DNA of 64,000 nt from Candidatus Poribacteria bacterium (GTDB lineage: Bacteria > Poribacteria > WGA-4E > WGA-3G), in assembly GCA_022828145.1 (NCBI GenBank), contig JAJEJA010000120.1:31422-95421 (forward strand), written 5' to 3'. The notes beneath the pieces are model-generated. The model saw only the letters and a list, made by a program, of their open reading frames with translations, had not been told where the DNA came from and ran no database searches. How positions within the stretch are numbered: position 1 is the first letter of the stretch; each line of letters starts with the position of its first letter. The translations under genes were made by a program, and so were the position numbers. Below are positions 46,901 through 54,494 of the stretch, in pieces.

Positions 46901-46988
46901 GTATATTGTGGATTTGATTGGACGGGTTATCACCGTCAGTTTGCAGACGGTTGAGATTGTGGAGGCACTGCCAGAATTGGATGTCTGA
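43920..46988 (+). CDS. Single-chain restriction-modification enzyme (Type IIG/ISP-like, no helicase)
   Basis: 1022 residues. Order: an N-terminal PD-(D/E)XK-type nuclease candidate (I-D-G-A-V...Y-W-E-A-K, about residues 69-88), a helical linker, an N6-adenine methyltransferase (GIVYTPQPIVDFMV; motif I D-P-F-V-G-T-G-N-F near 345; catalytic N-P-P-Y near 448), then a specificity/C-terminal region with YRLGTRSALEWVIDQY and DKRSGIVNDPN, as in type ISP enzymes. The helicase domain of full ISP enzymes is missing. No separate restriction or specificity gene is nearby. No ribosome-binding site is visible. The first half is visibly more GC-rich than neighbouring genes, and it lies next to a TnpB element, so horizontal acquisition is likely. 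Confidence 0.88.
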   Translation: MLQLNLKPTHKPVRDYYTTLQQYEQHGVTHEGAVSAPFETLLNTCAKQVNATLIPQYAMHSATGDRIVIDGAVLNEYGIPIAYWEAKDIDDDLDIAVQQKREAGYPLDNILFQTPERGILIQNGQTALDLDISEPSNLIESLKYLFAYTAPALDNWQTAVNDFRSHVPELANNLMELIEQRYDTDAEFKKAFTDFYEVCRTAINPNLSRAAVEEMLIQHIITERIFRTVFERSDFTRRNIIAREIENVSDALMRHAVSRDAFLQPLDRFYNAIERAATLCRDFSQKQHFLNTFYEKFFQGFSEDVADTHGIVYTPQPIVDFMVNSVSHILETEFGRSLSDTGVHIIDPFVGTGNFIVRLMQDIQGTTLEEKYRHELHCNEVMLLPYYIASLNIEQEFFQRTQTYLPFEGITLADTFELLEDRQMQLFTKENTERVERQKKADMFVVIGNPPYNMGQVNENDNNKNRKYKTMDSKISETYAADSTATLKSALYDPYIKAIRWASDRIGDEGVVTFVTNNGFVDGLAFDGMRKHLAQDFDAIYILDLGGNARKGLKVSDANVFGIRVGVSINLFVKTKQNPSETARIFYYRTDELWSKNKKFDFLNENENAGNIAWQTIQPNEQYTWLTEGLHAEFDTFISMGTKEAKAEKGTSIDVLFKTYSNGVKTNRDAWAHNFNRNTLTKNIEKIITNYNTEVDRWRRRENQQENVDDFVIYDDTKIKWSSTLKRHLLSGHIAEFTEAKLKQIAYRPFTKQGLFFDKILTDRPALFPSIFPTPETENENRVICVAGIGDRKGFGCLVTNRIPTFDLAFEKTQCFPFYTYDEDGTNRQENITDWVLAEFRKHYSDDTISKWDIFHYNYGILHHPKYREKYQANLKRDLPHIPFAPDFWGFANAGAQLADIHVNYESQPKYDGLKYIETPNMPIDWRVEKMKLSKDKTQLVYNDFLTIDGIPTAAFDYRLGTRSALEWVIDQYRVKTDKRSGIVNDPNRADQPRYIVDLIGRVITVSLQTVEIVEALPELDV

Positions 46989-47119
46989 ATCTCGGATTAT
47001 ACGGTTTTTAAGAGTATCAGCGTTTGCAGTCACCCAATTTATTGTGCTTCTTACATTCTGTGAATCAGTCCTGAATATATAAGTGGGCAAGTTTTAACCT
47101 GCTATTGTCCTAACATTTA

Positions 47120-48540
47120 CCTCTGACATACTCCCCCCGCTAAAGCGTGGGGGGTTCTTAGGTTTTATATTGGAAGTGTTGTTAGTTTCCAAACACCTTT
47201 TACTGCTTCGTCGTTCATTGCCTCTTTTCCCGAACTTTTGTGAGGTCTTACTTGAACTCCACAGTCGTTTATACTCTCAGCATGCCCTGCCGCGAGGTGT
47301 GTAAGGTTTATTGCAGCGTTTACATCTCTGTCTATAGATATATCGCACACACTGCAATGATATGTTCTTTCTGATAGTTTCAAATCGTCTTTCTTGTGTC
47401 CACAACTGCTACAGGTTTTAGATGACGCAAAAAACTGGTCTGCTTTTTTCACATCAATATCAAGTCGTTCTGCTTGGCGTTCCAGTTTACTTAGAAAACC
47501 ACCAAGTGCTGAATCAGATAACGCTTTTGCCAACTTCCTATTCTTTAGCATATTGGTGATTTTCAGTGTCTCAATACAGATGACAGAAGCCTTATTGACT
47601 ATATCTGTGCTTGCCTTTTGATGTGCATCTTCTCTGATGCAAGCGATTTTGTAATGTATCCTTGCAACTTGCGCTTTCGCTTTATACCAGTTGTTAGAAC
47701 GCAATACTTTTTGAGATAACGCACGACAGGCACGTTTCAATTTTCTTTCATAGTGTTTCAAAGGTCTTGGGTTATGGTATTTTGTGCCATCACTCAACGT
47801 TGCCAATGTGTTTATACCTACATCTATGCCGATAACAGATGAAGTTGATGCTTTTTCAACTTGCGGGGGTTCTTCTGTTTCAACAGTAATAGATACAAAC
47901 CAGCGGTGTGCTGCTTTTGACACAGTAATACTGCTAATCTTACCTTCAAAACGAAGTGCTTCAAACATTTTTATCCAGCCGATTTTCGGTAACCTGATAC
48001 GCTTACCATCTATTTCTGCTGATTGATTAGTAGATGAAAAGGAATCTCTTTTACCACGCCTTTTGAATCTTGGAAACTTAGCACGCTTCTTACGCCAATT
48101 CGTTATGGCAGCACCAAGATTCTTGAATATACTACGATTAGATACCACTTGATCCATATCAGCAGTCCACTCATATTCTTGCTTGTAGACGTTAAACCTT
48201 TCATTCAAATCACCAGCAGAAAGATATTCGCCTGTTTCTACATAGTGTTTTTTGAAATCTGCTAACGCCTTATTATATGCAAAGCGAGCATATCCACACT
48301 GTTGTGCAAACCATTTACGCTGTTTGTTGTTAGGAGCTAATGCAATTTTATGAGTTCGTTTCATGGTATCCTGTTTCCTGATGAGTGCCTGTTTCGCTTC
48401 GTTAGAGGTGTGGGAAATGCTAACGACATCTCCCACTGAAACAGTCTAATGAGTATATCACATTGTATTCCTAATGTCCAGTTTTTTGGTCTCCGTGTCT
48501 ACATCACCGAGCTAAAGCTGCAGTGTCTTGACACGGAAGA
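47120..48540 (-). mobile_element. Solitary tnpB element (IS200/IS605 group, IS1341-like)
   Basis: The element holds tnpB but no tnpA. The right-end hairpin CCCCCGC-TAAA-GCG-TGGGGGG (47133-47154 on +), followed by TTCTTA, is typical of the group. At the other side CCGTGTC (48493-48499) pairs with GACACGG (48530-48536), a plausible left-end hairpin. The 3' end of tnpB plus the right end would be the source of the guide (omega) RNA. Exact boundaries are approximate. Confidence 0.75.
47165..48364 (-). CDS. tnpB: TnpB RNA-guided nuclease / IS605 OrfB
   Basis: 399 residues from ATG 48364 (AGGA four bases upstream); an in-frame GTG at 48436 would add 24 residues. N-terminal helix-turn-helix/wedge region (MKRTHKIALAPNNKQRKWFAQQCGYARFAYNKAL). 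The RuvC residues are all present: Asp in G-I-D-V-G-I-N, Glu in I-C-I-E-T-L, Asp in S-I-D-R-D-V-N-A-A. The zinc finger C-x2-C...C-x2-C is intact (CSSCGHKKDDL, YHCSVC). It should therefore be nuclease-competent. TnpB proteins cleave DNA guided by RNA from the element's right end and help the element persist. With no tnpA, movement needs a transposase in trans. Confidence 0.95.
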   Translation of the reverse strand: MKRTHKIALAPNNKQRKWFAQQCGYARFAYNKALADFKKHYVETGEYLSAGDLNERFNVYKQEYEWTADMDQVVSNRSIFKNLGAAITNWRKKRAKFPRFKRRGKRDSFSSTNQSAEIDGKRIRLPKIGWIKMFEALRFEGKISSITVSKAAHRWFVSITVETEEPPQVEKASTSSVIGIDVGINTLATLSDGTKYHNPRPLKHYERKLKRACRALSQKVLRSNNWYKAKAQVARIHYKIACIREDAHQKASTDIVNKASVICIETLKITNMLKNRKLAKALSDSALGGFLSKLERQAERLDIDVKKADQFFASSKTCSSCGHKKDDLKLSERTYHCSVCDISIDRDVNAAINLTHLAAGHAESINDCGVQVRPHKSSGKEAMNDEAVKGVWKLTTLPI

Positions 48541-48574
48541 CTGATAAAAATCCTTTTGATTTTATATTTGAAAA

Positions 48575-48877
48575 TTATTTAAAAAATATAATTTTGGTAA
48601 GGCCTACTATTAAAGCGGTTGCAATGGGGTAAAGAATAGCTATTAGCCATTTAAATTTTGAATTGAGAATATCGAATTTTGAATCAAGTGTATTGATATG
48701 ATTTTTTATTTTTTCTTCTGTTTCTCTGTGTTCTTTTAGTTCTGTTTTGATTTCTTTCAGTTTTTCATCAATACCTTCAAAACGCTGATCAATACCTTCA
48801 AATCGTTGATCGAACTTGTCGTGTAAATTTTTGAACTCTTTTTCTAAATATTCTTTCAGGGCAAATTCTATGTTCAT
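48575..48877 (-). CDS. Small coiled-coil protein with C-terminal membrane anchor
   Basis: 100 residues from ATG 48877 (preceded by GGTGAAA, a weak ribosome-binding site); the frame from 48916 is 13 codons longer. A heptad-rich coiled coil with a nearly exact duplicated segment (RFEGIDQ/RFEGIDE) is followed by one C-terminal membrane helix (WLIAILYPIATALIVGLTKIIFF). The layout resembles small DUF1640/XhlA-like tail-anchored proteins. The function is unknown. A TATTAT/TATACT-like -10 region lies about 40 bases upstream. Confidence 0.65.
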   Translation of the reverse strand: MNIEFALKEYLEKEFKNLHDKFDQRFEGIDQRFEGIDEKLKEIKTELKEHRETEEKIKNHINTLDSKFDILNSKFKWLIAILYPIATALIVGLTKIIFFK

Positions 48878-48916
48878 TTTTTCACCAACTTGTTGTAGAT
48901 TAGAAGTATAATACAA

Positions 48917-49451
48917 CAGTGAAATTAGTTGTTTTTAAGATAACATATAGAAACAAAAAAGTCAAGGGAAATTCAGTTTTATCCAGTACCTACAATCCGC
49001 GAAATCTGCGTCCTCCGCGATTCAGACAAATAGAGTCACAAAAACTTTACACACTCTAACACAACCTTCCACTCTTCCACTCTTCCATCCTTCCACCCTT
49101 TCATCCTTCCAGTCTTCCCTCTTATCCTGATCCTGAAAATCCTGGTCATCCTTCCAACCTTCCACTCTTCCACTCTTCCATCCTTACCCGTTCAGAAAGT
49201 CCCTCAGGTCCCAATCAGTTCATTATTTAATTTGACATTAAATCAGATTTTACATAAAATGAACTTTGTAGATAAGCAGACATTGGATATTATCTTTGAA
49301 ATTCAAACAATAATCTGCTTATATAAGTGAACAAAATCTGAATTTTAGAACTTAGTGATTGCCAATATAATTCGTGTCTGCCAATGTAATTGTATCTGCC
49401 ATTTTAATTTGAAAAGCAAACTAAACCCCCTATCAGGGAAGGAGATATATC
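48917..49451. other. Intergenic region with pyrimidine-rich repeats and a promoter
   Basis: No gene is seen. It contains the segment CCGCGAAATCTGCG (about 49003) and a polypyrimidine tract of CTTCCA-type units (49063-49195), in which a 30-base unit is repeated exactly at 49063-49092 and 49156-49185. A candidate promoter TTGACA (49232-49237), 17 bases, TAAAAT (49255-49260) follows. Three short direct repeats on TGCCAATRTAATT lie at 49360-49378, 49379-49396 and 49397-49411. The ribosome-binding site AAGGAG precedes ATG 49452. Confidence 0.6.
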
Positions 49452-49889
49452 ATGGATTCCCTCAAGAAAGTTATTGGCGTTTTTCTAATTCTCGTAGCGG
49501 CGATCGTCGCGATCCATACAGTCGCAGAACCTTTATACTATAAGTCCACGCCAGATCAGCCTTACAATGGTTCTGTCTGGTTATACCTCAACATTCTATC
49601 GGCAATCTCATTAGTAATAGGGATTATCATATCTTATATTCGCAAGAGCAACGTTAGTGAAAGTTCAAGCGTGCAGGAATACATTGCCGCGAACACCCTG
49701 TTTTTTGGATTCATGTTTGTTGCGATACTCTTCTTCTGGAACTGGTTCGGTCTCATCAACCCAGGTGGAGATTATACTCCCACACAGTCTGAGACCGGTT
49801 CTATGGTCTGGATCATTTTTGATGCTATACTACCATTGCTGAATGGTGCATTGGGAATGCATCTGCTACGTTCAAATTCAAGCGATTAG
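49452..49889 (+). CDS. Small integral membrane protein, unknown function
   Basis: 145 residues with four predicted membrane helices: GVFLILVAAIVAIHTVAE, YLNILSAISLVIGIIISYI, LFFGFMFVAILFFWNWFGL and WIIFDAILPLLNGALGMHL. AAGGAGATATATC precedes the ATG. A stand-alone gene behind its own predicted promoter and ending in a strong stem-loop. I do not recognise a family. Confidence 0.75.
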   Translation: MDSLKKVIGVFLILVAAIVAIHTVAEPLYYKSTPDQPYNGSVWLYLNILSAISLVIGIIISYIRKSNVSESSSVQEYIAANTLFFGFMFVAILFFWNWFGLINPGGDYTPTQSETGSMVWIIFDAILPLLNGALGMHLLRSNSSD

Positions 49890-49907
49890 GACATAACTTA
49901 GGTATAT

Positions 49908-49951
49908 CAGAGAATTGCACCTACTCAGCACAGTGGGTGTGATTCTCTGAC
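49908..49951 (+). terminator. Terminator-like hairpin after the membrane protein
   Basis: TCAGAGAAT (49908-49916) pairs with ATTCTCTGA (49943-49951); CACC/GGGTG extends the stem after a small mismatch. CTTTT follows directly. Confidence 0.7.
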
Positions 49952-49982
49952 TTTTGGTAAACCCTGAATAGAAAGGAATACT

Positions 49983-51158
49983 ATGAAACATTCTTCTTAT
50001 GTCACATCATTTTGTGTTTTACTTATACTCTCATTTGCATTGCTATCAGGCTGCGAAAGAATAATGGACACGGGTGTAACCGATGGAATGATAGGAACAC
50101 CGGATACTGATACGACCAACACACTCAAGGTAGGTCTAATTCACCCGCAACCCAATTTCACAAGCTTGGGTAAAGGAGCAGAACTCGCACGGGAAGAAAT
50201 CAATGCTGCAGGGGGTGTTCTCGGTATGCAGGTAGAGCTCATCTTCAAGGAAGAAACAACGGATACCGTTGTTCAATCTACAAATGCGTTAATTGAAGAT
50301 GAAAATGTCGTAGCCATTTTAGGACCTCTCTCCTCAAGCCATGCAGTGAAAGTTGGACCTGTAACGACTGTACCTGTACTCTTAGGCGCAACGAGAGCAG
50401 AGGTTACTGCTGAAGAGACGGACCCAAACGATTTTATGTTTCTCATTGCAGGTTCCAATGTGTTACAAGCTAAACTCCTCGCAAAAGTTGTTAGAGAAAA
50501 TCTTAATGCTGTAACCGCAGCGATGATTTGGCAAGATATGGATGTGTATTCAGTAGGTTTTGTGAACGCTTTTGAGGAGGTTTTCACTTCACTTGGTGGA
50601 ATGGTAGGTGTCAAGGAAACTTATGTGAACAACGATGTGATGATGTTTGACTCCCAACTTGCCGCAGTTCAAGAGGCAGCTCCGGATGTTCTTCTTCTTG
50701 CAAGTTTTCCCAGAGCAGTACCACGGATAATGGAACAAGCAAGAGCAATGGGAATTGAATCCATCTTTATTGGAAGCGATGGGTGGGACGTTCCATTGAT
50801 GTTCGAGACTTTAGACAATAATGTCCCTCTTGAAAATTCATATTACTGCACGAACTTAGATCCTGATGCTACGGGATTTAATGATGCTTATTCAGCGAAA
50901 CATGGAAACGTAGACGGTATTGCCGCATCCGGTTATGATGCAATGCGGATTCTTGCTATCGCTATTACCACAGTCGGTTCAACAACTGATCCAATTGCAA
51001 TACGAGATGCAATTGCTGCTATTACAGATTACGAAGGTGCAACATCTATCTCCAGTTTTGATGAGAACCGGAACCCGGTTAAAAGTGTTGGTGTTCGGCA
51101 AATTATCAATGAAATGCCAGCACCTATCGCTGATATAATTATAGAATCACCTCAGTAG
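49983..51158 (+). CDS. Branched-chain amino acid-type ABC transporter substrate-binding lipoprotein
   Basis: 391 residues. The lipoprotein signal ends at L-L-S-G-C24. The mature protein is a Peripla_BP_6/LivJ-type binding fold: LKVGLIHPQPNFTSLGKGAELAREEINAAGGVLGMQVELIF, VVAILGPLSSSHAVKVGPV, NAVTAAMIWQDMDVYSVGFVNAFEEVF, ESIFIGSDGWDVPLMFE. It binds small ligands outside the cytoplasmic membrane. No permease or ATPase genes are adjacent, so it serves a transporter encoded elsewhere or acts as a sensor subunit. A strong hairpin follows the stop. Confidence 0.93.
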   Translation: MKHSSYVTSFCVLLILSFALLSGCERIMDTGVTDGMIGTPDTDTTNTLKVGLIHPQPNFTSLGKGAELAREEINAAGGVLGMQVELIFKEETTDTVVQSTNALIEDENVVAILGPLSSSHAVKVGPVTTVPVLLGATRAEVTAEETDPNDFMFLIAGSNVLQAKLLAKVVRENLNAVTAAMIWQDMDVYSVGFVNAFEEVFTSLGGMVGVKETYVNNDVMMFDSQLAAVQEAAPDVLLLASFPRAVPRIMEQARAMGIESIFIGSDGWDVPLMFETLDNNVPLENSYYCTNLDPDATGFNDAYSAKHGNVDGIAASGYDAMRILAIAITTVGSTTDPIAIRDAIAAITDYEGATSISSFDENRNPVKSVGVRQIINEMPAPIADIIIESPQ

Positions 51159-51195
51159 ATACTTCAAGAACAGAGCCTAACTGTCTACACATACA

Positions 51196-51234
51196 ACAAC
51201 AAGAGTATTCATTACAAATAAATACTCTTGTTGT
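51196..51234. terminator. Bidirectional terminator between the ABC and TPR genes
   Basis: ACAACAAGAGTATT (51196-51209) and AATACTCTTGTTGT (51221-51234) form a perfect 14-bp stem with an 11-base loop between convergent genes. Confidence 0.75.
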
Positions 51235-51346
51235 CTTATAGGAAGCGATAACGGAAATCTCTACCTTCTATCATCTTCTAATCTACTGGCTATTTCACCA
51301 AAAATCTCATCCATATCCACATCTTTACCACCAAAAGTCTCTTGCA

Positions 51347-52558
51347 TCAATTGTACACACTTAGAATAATCAGACATTGATTCTGGAATCTTACCAAATC
51401 CATATAAGCCAATGATCTACTCACGTAAGGTGGGAATGCATCAGGTTTTAATTGAATTGCAATGTCATAATCGGCAATGGCTTCTTCAAGTAATCCTAAC
51501 TCATACTTCGCAACACCACGGGTGAAATATGATAGGAAATGATCACCATCCAATTCTATAGTTTTGTCAAAATCAGTAATTGCCTCCTTATACAGTTCGA
51601 GTGACATCTTTGCTGTTCCTCTAAGATTGTAAGCCTCACAGTGATCTGGCTGTAGTTTAATAACTTCATCAAAATCAGCAATAGCACCATTGAAATCATC
51701 TAAATAACCTTTTGCCATTCCCCGTTCAAGATAGGCATCAATATCCTCTGGATCCTGTTCTATGCTTTCACTTGCTTTTTCTATATCGTTTTCAAAATGC
51801 TCAATGTCTTCATCAGTTAATTCATGTATTATCTCATCAAAGAGATCTGGCATTAAAGGTATAACGTTTTCTGAATCATCGTCATTGCCGGGTAAGAGAA
51901 CTATTTCTTCGGAACCAGTCGAGTTTTCCTCATTTAATTGCATCATACAATCATACCGATATTCCGATGCTTCTGAATTATTAGGGTCTAACGCAAGTGC
52001 TTTATCGTAGTCGGCAATTGCATCTTCATATTCCTCATACTCCTCATAGAGATTCCCTCTATAAAAGTATGCATCAGCACATTCAGGTTCCAACCGTATT
52101 GCGTAGTCATATTCTTCAAGTGCTTTTTCATATTCATTTTCGATTTCATAAGCCCATGCTCGCGTCAGAAATACTTCAACACATTCTGGATTAAGCTCTG
52201 CTGCAGTGTTACAGTCTGTAAAAGCATCCTGTACATAATCCATTAAAATAAATGCTTCAGCCCGTCTTATATATGCATCTATGTATTTAGGATTTAATTC
52301 AATAACTTTATTATAATCATCAAAAGCATCTTCTATTTCACCTTGAGCTGATTTTAAAACACCGCGAGCGTAATATGCCTCAAGATAGTCAGGTTTCAGT
52401 TGAATGGCACGTGTGAAATCCTTGATTGCCCCCACTTCATTATTCTGTTTAGTCTTAACTATTCCTTGCTCGTAATAATACTTGTGATTATTACTCTTGG
52501 TAGATGTTCTTTGACTACTACCACGACTCTTTCGCCTCTTCGTAGGTTTTTTTGCCAT
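51347..52558 (-). CDS. TPR-repeat protein with a probable frameshift in the last repeat
   Basis: 403 residues in the open frame. A basic, Ser/Thr-rich N-terminus (MAKKPTKRRKSRGSSQRTST) precedes about nine TPRs in two blocks (A-I-x-D-F-x-x-A-I-x-L-x-P-D), separated by an acidic linker. The last repeat starts normally (YVSRSLAYM) but then turns into DLVRFQNQCLIILSVYN and stops. In the -1 frame the sequence continues as MGFGKIPESMSDYSKCVQL, a good TPR, and runs on to a TAG at 51261-51263. A lost G in ATGG(G)ATTTGG near 51400 would explain it. TPRs mediate protein binding. No signal peptide. GAGGAAGG precedes the start. Confidence 0.8.
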   Translation of the reverse strand: MAKKPTKRRKSRGSSQRTSTKSNNHKYYYEQGIVKTKQNNEVGAIKDFTRAIQLKPDYLEAYYARGVLKSAQGEIEDAFDDYNKVIELNPKYIDAYIRRAEAFILMDYVQDAFTDCNTAAELNPECVEVFLTRAWAYEIENEYEKALEEYDYAIRLEPECADAYFYRGNLYEEYEEYEDAIADYDKALALDPNNSEASEYRYDCMMQLNEENSTGSEEIVLLPGNDDDSENVIPLMPDLFDEIIHELTDEDIEHFENDIEKASESIEQDPEDIDAYLERGMAKGYLDDFNGAIADFDEVIKLQPDHCEAYNLRGTAKMSLELYKEAITDFDKTIELDGDHFLSYFTRGVAKYELGLLEEAIADYDIAIQLKPDAFPPYVSRSLAYMDLVRFQNQCLIILSVYN

Positions 52559-52637
52559 AATTGCGTTCCTTCCTCAATTTACAAAATTAGCACATAATTC
52601 ACTCTTTGCTATCATACCACATTTTTTGTTTTAATGC

Positions 52638-52643
52638 TATAAT
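52638..52643 (+). promoter_or_regulatory. Extended -10 promoter for the TolB-like gene
   Basis: TGCTATAAT (52635-52643) is a perfect extended -10 element, with the gene start at 52684. On the opposite strand TGGTATGAT (TATGAT at 52616-52611) gives a divergent extended -10 for the TPR gene. Confidence 0.55.
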
Positions 52644-52683
52644 AGTGAAACTTAGGTTACAACTTCTTCAATATAGACAAAAA

Positions 52684-53655
52684 ATGCAATTTCTGCTATC
52701 ATTACATTGTCAACTCATAGGAACGATACTGCTGTATTGTCATGTGTTTTCGGGAATAGCATTCTGCGAAACACACTTCCCACTAACGCTCGCTTTTGCT
52801 TCAAATATAGATGGGGATTGGGAAATATACATAACAGATACTACTGGCAAAGCACCGGTAAATCTGACAGATAACAATACAGCTGATTACTATCCGACAT
52901 GGTCACCAGATAATACAGAGATCGCTTTTTTCTCCCGACGCGATGGTAACCACGAGATCTATGTGATGCGTTCAGACGGTAAACATCAAAGAAGATTGAC
53001 AAATAATCCTGCAGTAGACAAAGCACCATCTTGGTCTCCAGATGGTAAAACTTTAGCATTTACTTCTAATCGTAACGGACATTTTAATATCTACACATTA
53101 GAATTAGAGAACGGAAACCTGGAGTTCTTAACAGAAAACACTTATGTAAATGAAATTCCGATATGGTCACCCGATGGAAAACGAATCGTTTTTCAATCAA
53201 AACGGCATTTTAATTGGGATATCTATACTATCAATGTTGAAACCCGTGAAGAACAGAGATTAACATATCAACCTTTGACGGATAAATATCCTGCTTGGTC
53301 ACCCGACGGTAGGTTTATCGTATACGCTTCAATGCGACAGGATGTTGATCAAGCAGATTTCGATCTCTATCTAATGGATGCAGCACATGGTGGAAACAAA
53401 AGAGTCCTTATCGATACACCAGAAGATGAAGCCGTACCTTCATGGTCTCCTGATGGACGTATGATCGCTTTTCAAGCTGAAATGGATGGGAGATGGGTTA
53501 TCCATCTGATGAATGTAGAAGGCACTGAACGTCGTGAATTGATAAACAACAGTGCTTGGGCAGTGCAGCCGAAATGGCAGCACCTCTCAAGCAGACTAAC
53601 TATTGATCCACTTTATTTACAATACACCCGTTGGGGTGAGATTAAAAACCAATAG
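52684..53655 (+). CDS. TolB-like (PD40) beta-propeller protein, exported
   Basis: 323 residues from ATG 52684; the frame extends upstream through the promoter region and is not credible there. A signal peptide (MQFLLSLHCQLIGTILLYCHVFSGIAFC) is followed by six TolB/WD40-like blades of about 42 residues: LAFASNIDGDWEIYI, YPTWSPDNTEIAFFS, APSWSPDGKTLAFTSNR, IPIWSPDGKRIVF, YPAWSPDGRFIVYAS, VPSWSPDGRMIAFQAE. Its C-terminus T-R-W-G-E-I-K-N-Q shares the W-G motif of the next two genes and the beta-helix protein at 273. No Tol-Pal genes are nearby, so this is not TolB itself. Confidence 0.88.
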   Translation: MQFLLSLHCQLIGTILLYCHVFSGIAFCETHFPLTLAFASNIDGDWEIYITDTTGKAPVNLTDNNTADYYPTWSPDNTEIAFFSRRDGNHEIYVMRSDGKHQRRLTNNPAVDKAPSWSPDGKTLAFTSNRNGHFNIYTLELENGNLEFLTENTYVNEIPIWSPDGKRIVFQSKRHFNWDIYTINVETREEQRLTYQPLTDKYPAWSPDGRFIVYASMRQDVDQADFDLYLMDAAHGGNKRVLIDTPEDEAVPSWSPDGRMIAFQAEMDGRWVIHLMNVEGTERRELINNSAWAVQPKWQHLSSRLTIDPLYLQYTRWGEIKNQ

Positions 53656-53729
53656 ACACCGTCATTGATGAGTGACGGAAATCACGGTACGCTATAGGTA
53701 CCAGAAAACAGTAAAAAGGAGTTAAATCT

Positions 53730-54383
53730 ATGCTTAATAGAGCACAAGTAATCGGAATTTTTATCATTATCGGGTTACTCATGTTGAACGGCACCGTTTA
53801 TTCTTGGGACCTTGCTATTGATGCTGAGATGGCTCATACAATACAGGAACCGATGGTAATCGCTGAAGATGAGGAAGCGTCAGGTGGATTATATGTATGG
53901 ATGGAAGGTGAACCAGCAACAGGTGGCGGCGACCAAGGTTGGGCGGAATATAACATCAACATACCTGCTGCTGGCACTTATGCATTGTGGGGAAAGGTGT
54001 TTGTGTGGGATGGCAATAGCGACTCATTTTGGGTAACATGGCAACCCGCCGATCCAAACGAAGACGCACAAGTAACCAAAAACACAGAATACCGTTGGAG
54101 TATTGGAACTAAGAATGAATGGCATTGGGACAGAATCAACCATTGGCTAAATGGCGGCACTTTTGAAAGAGAATGGGAGTTTGATAGTGCAGGAGAAACA
54201 ACACTTCGAATCGCCGTCAGAGAAGATGCAGCGAAGTTAGATGTTGTCTTTATCACTGACAACCTTTCGGATAATGTAGATGAAGTCAGCCCGCGCGACC
54301 CAACACCAGAAGATATTAGTACACCTGTTGAACCTCAAGAGAAATTGACAACAACATGGGGTAAGATCAAATCCAAAATATAG
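53730..54383 (+). CDS. Exported carbohydrate-binding-like protein (first tandem copy)
   Basis: 217 residues with a signal peptide (to about residue 27). The mature part resembles CBM6/CBM35-type beta-sandwiches: AEMAHTIQEPMVIAEDEEASGGLYVW, WAEYNINIPAAGTYALWGKVF, GNSDSFWVTW, HWLNGGTFEREWEF, TTLRIAVREDAAKLDVVFI. It is about 60 percent identical by eye to the next gene, so the two arose by duplication. It has no catalytic domain and probably binds a surface glycan. It ends in T-T-W-G-K-I-K-S-K-I, a C-terminal motif shared by four exported proteins here. AAAGGAG precedes the ATG. Confidence 0.8.
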   Translation: MLNRAQVIGIFIIIGLLMLNGTVYSWDLAIDAEMAHTIQEPMVIAEDEEASGGLYVWMEGEPATGGGDQGWAEYNINIPAAGTYALWGKVFVWDGNSDSFWVTWQPADPNEDAQVTKNTEYRWSIGTKNEWHWDRINHWLNGGTFEREWEFDSAGETTLRIAVREDAAKLDVVFITDNLSDNVDEVSPRDPTPEDISTPVEPQEKLTTTWGKIKSKI

Positions 54384-54418
54384 ATTAAAATATCTTACCT
54401 GATGTCCTATTCCCTGAT

Positions 54419-54457
54419 TTTAGGTAGGGATATCTGTATAAGGTATCCCTACCTAAA
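54419..54457. repeat. Perfect 14-bp hairpin between the duplicated genes
   Basis: TTTAGGTAGGGATA (54419-54432) and TATCCCTACCTAAA (54444-54457) flank an 11-base loop. There is no T-tract; it may be an mRNA-processing or attenuation hairpin. Confidence 0.6.
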
Positions 54458-54494
54458 CCGCATTGAAACTTAAATATCAAAGGAGCAATCACTC

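Noticed and set aside
52684..53655. True TolB of the Tol-Pal system
   Set aside because: It has six PD40-like blades but no TolB N-terminal domain, and no tolA, tolQ, tolR or pal genes nearby.
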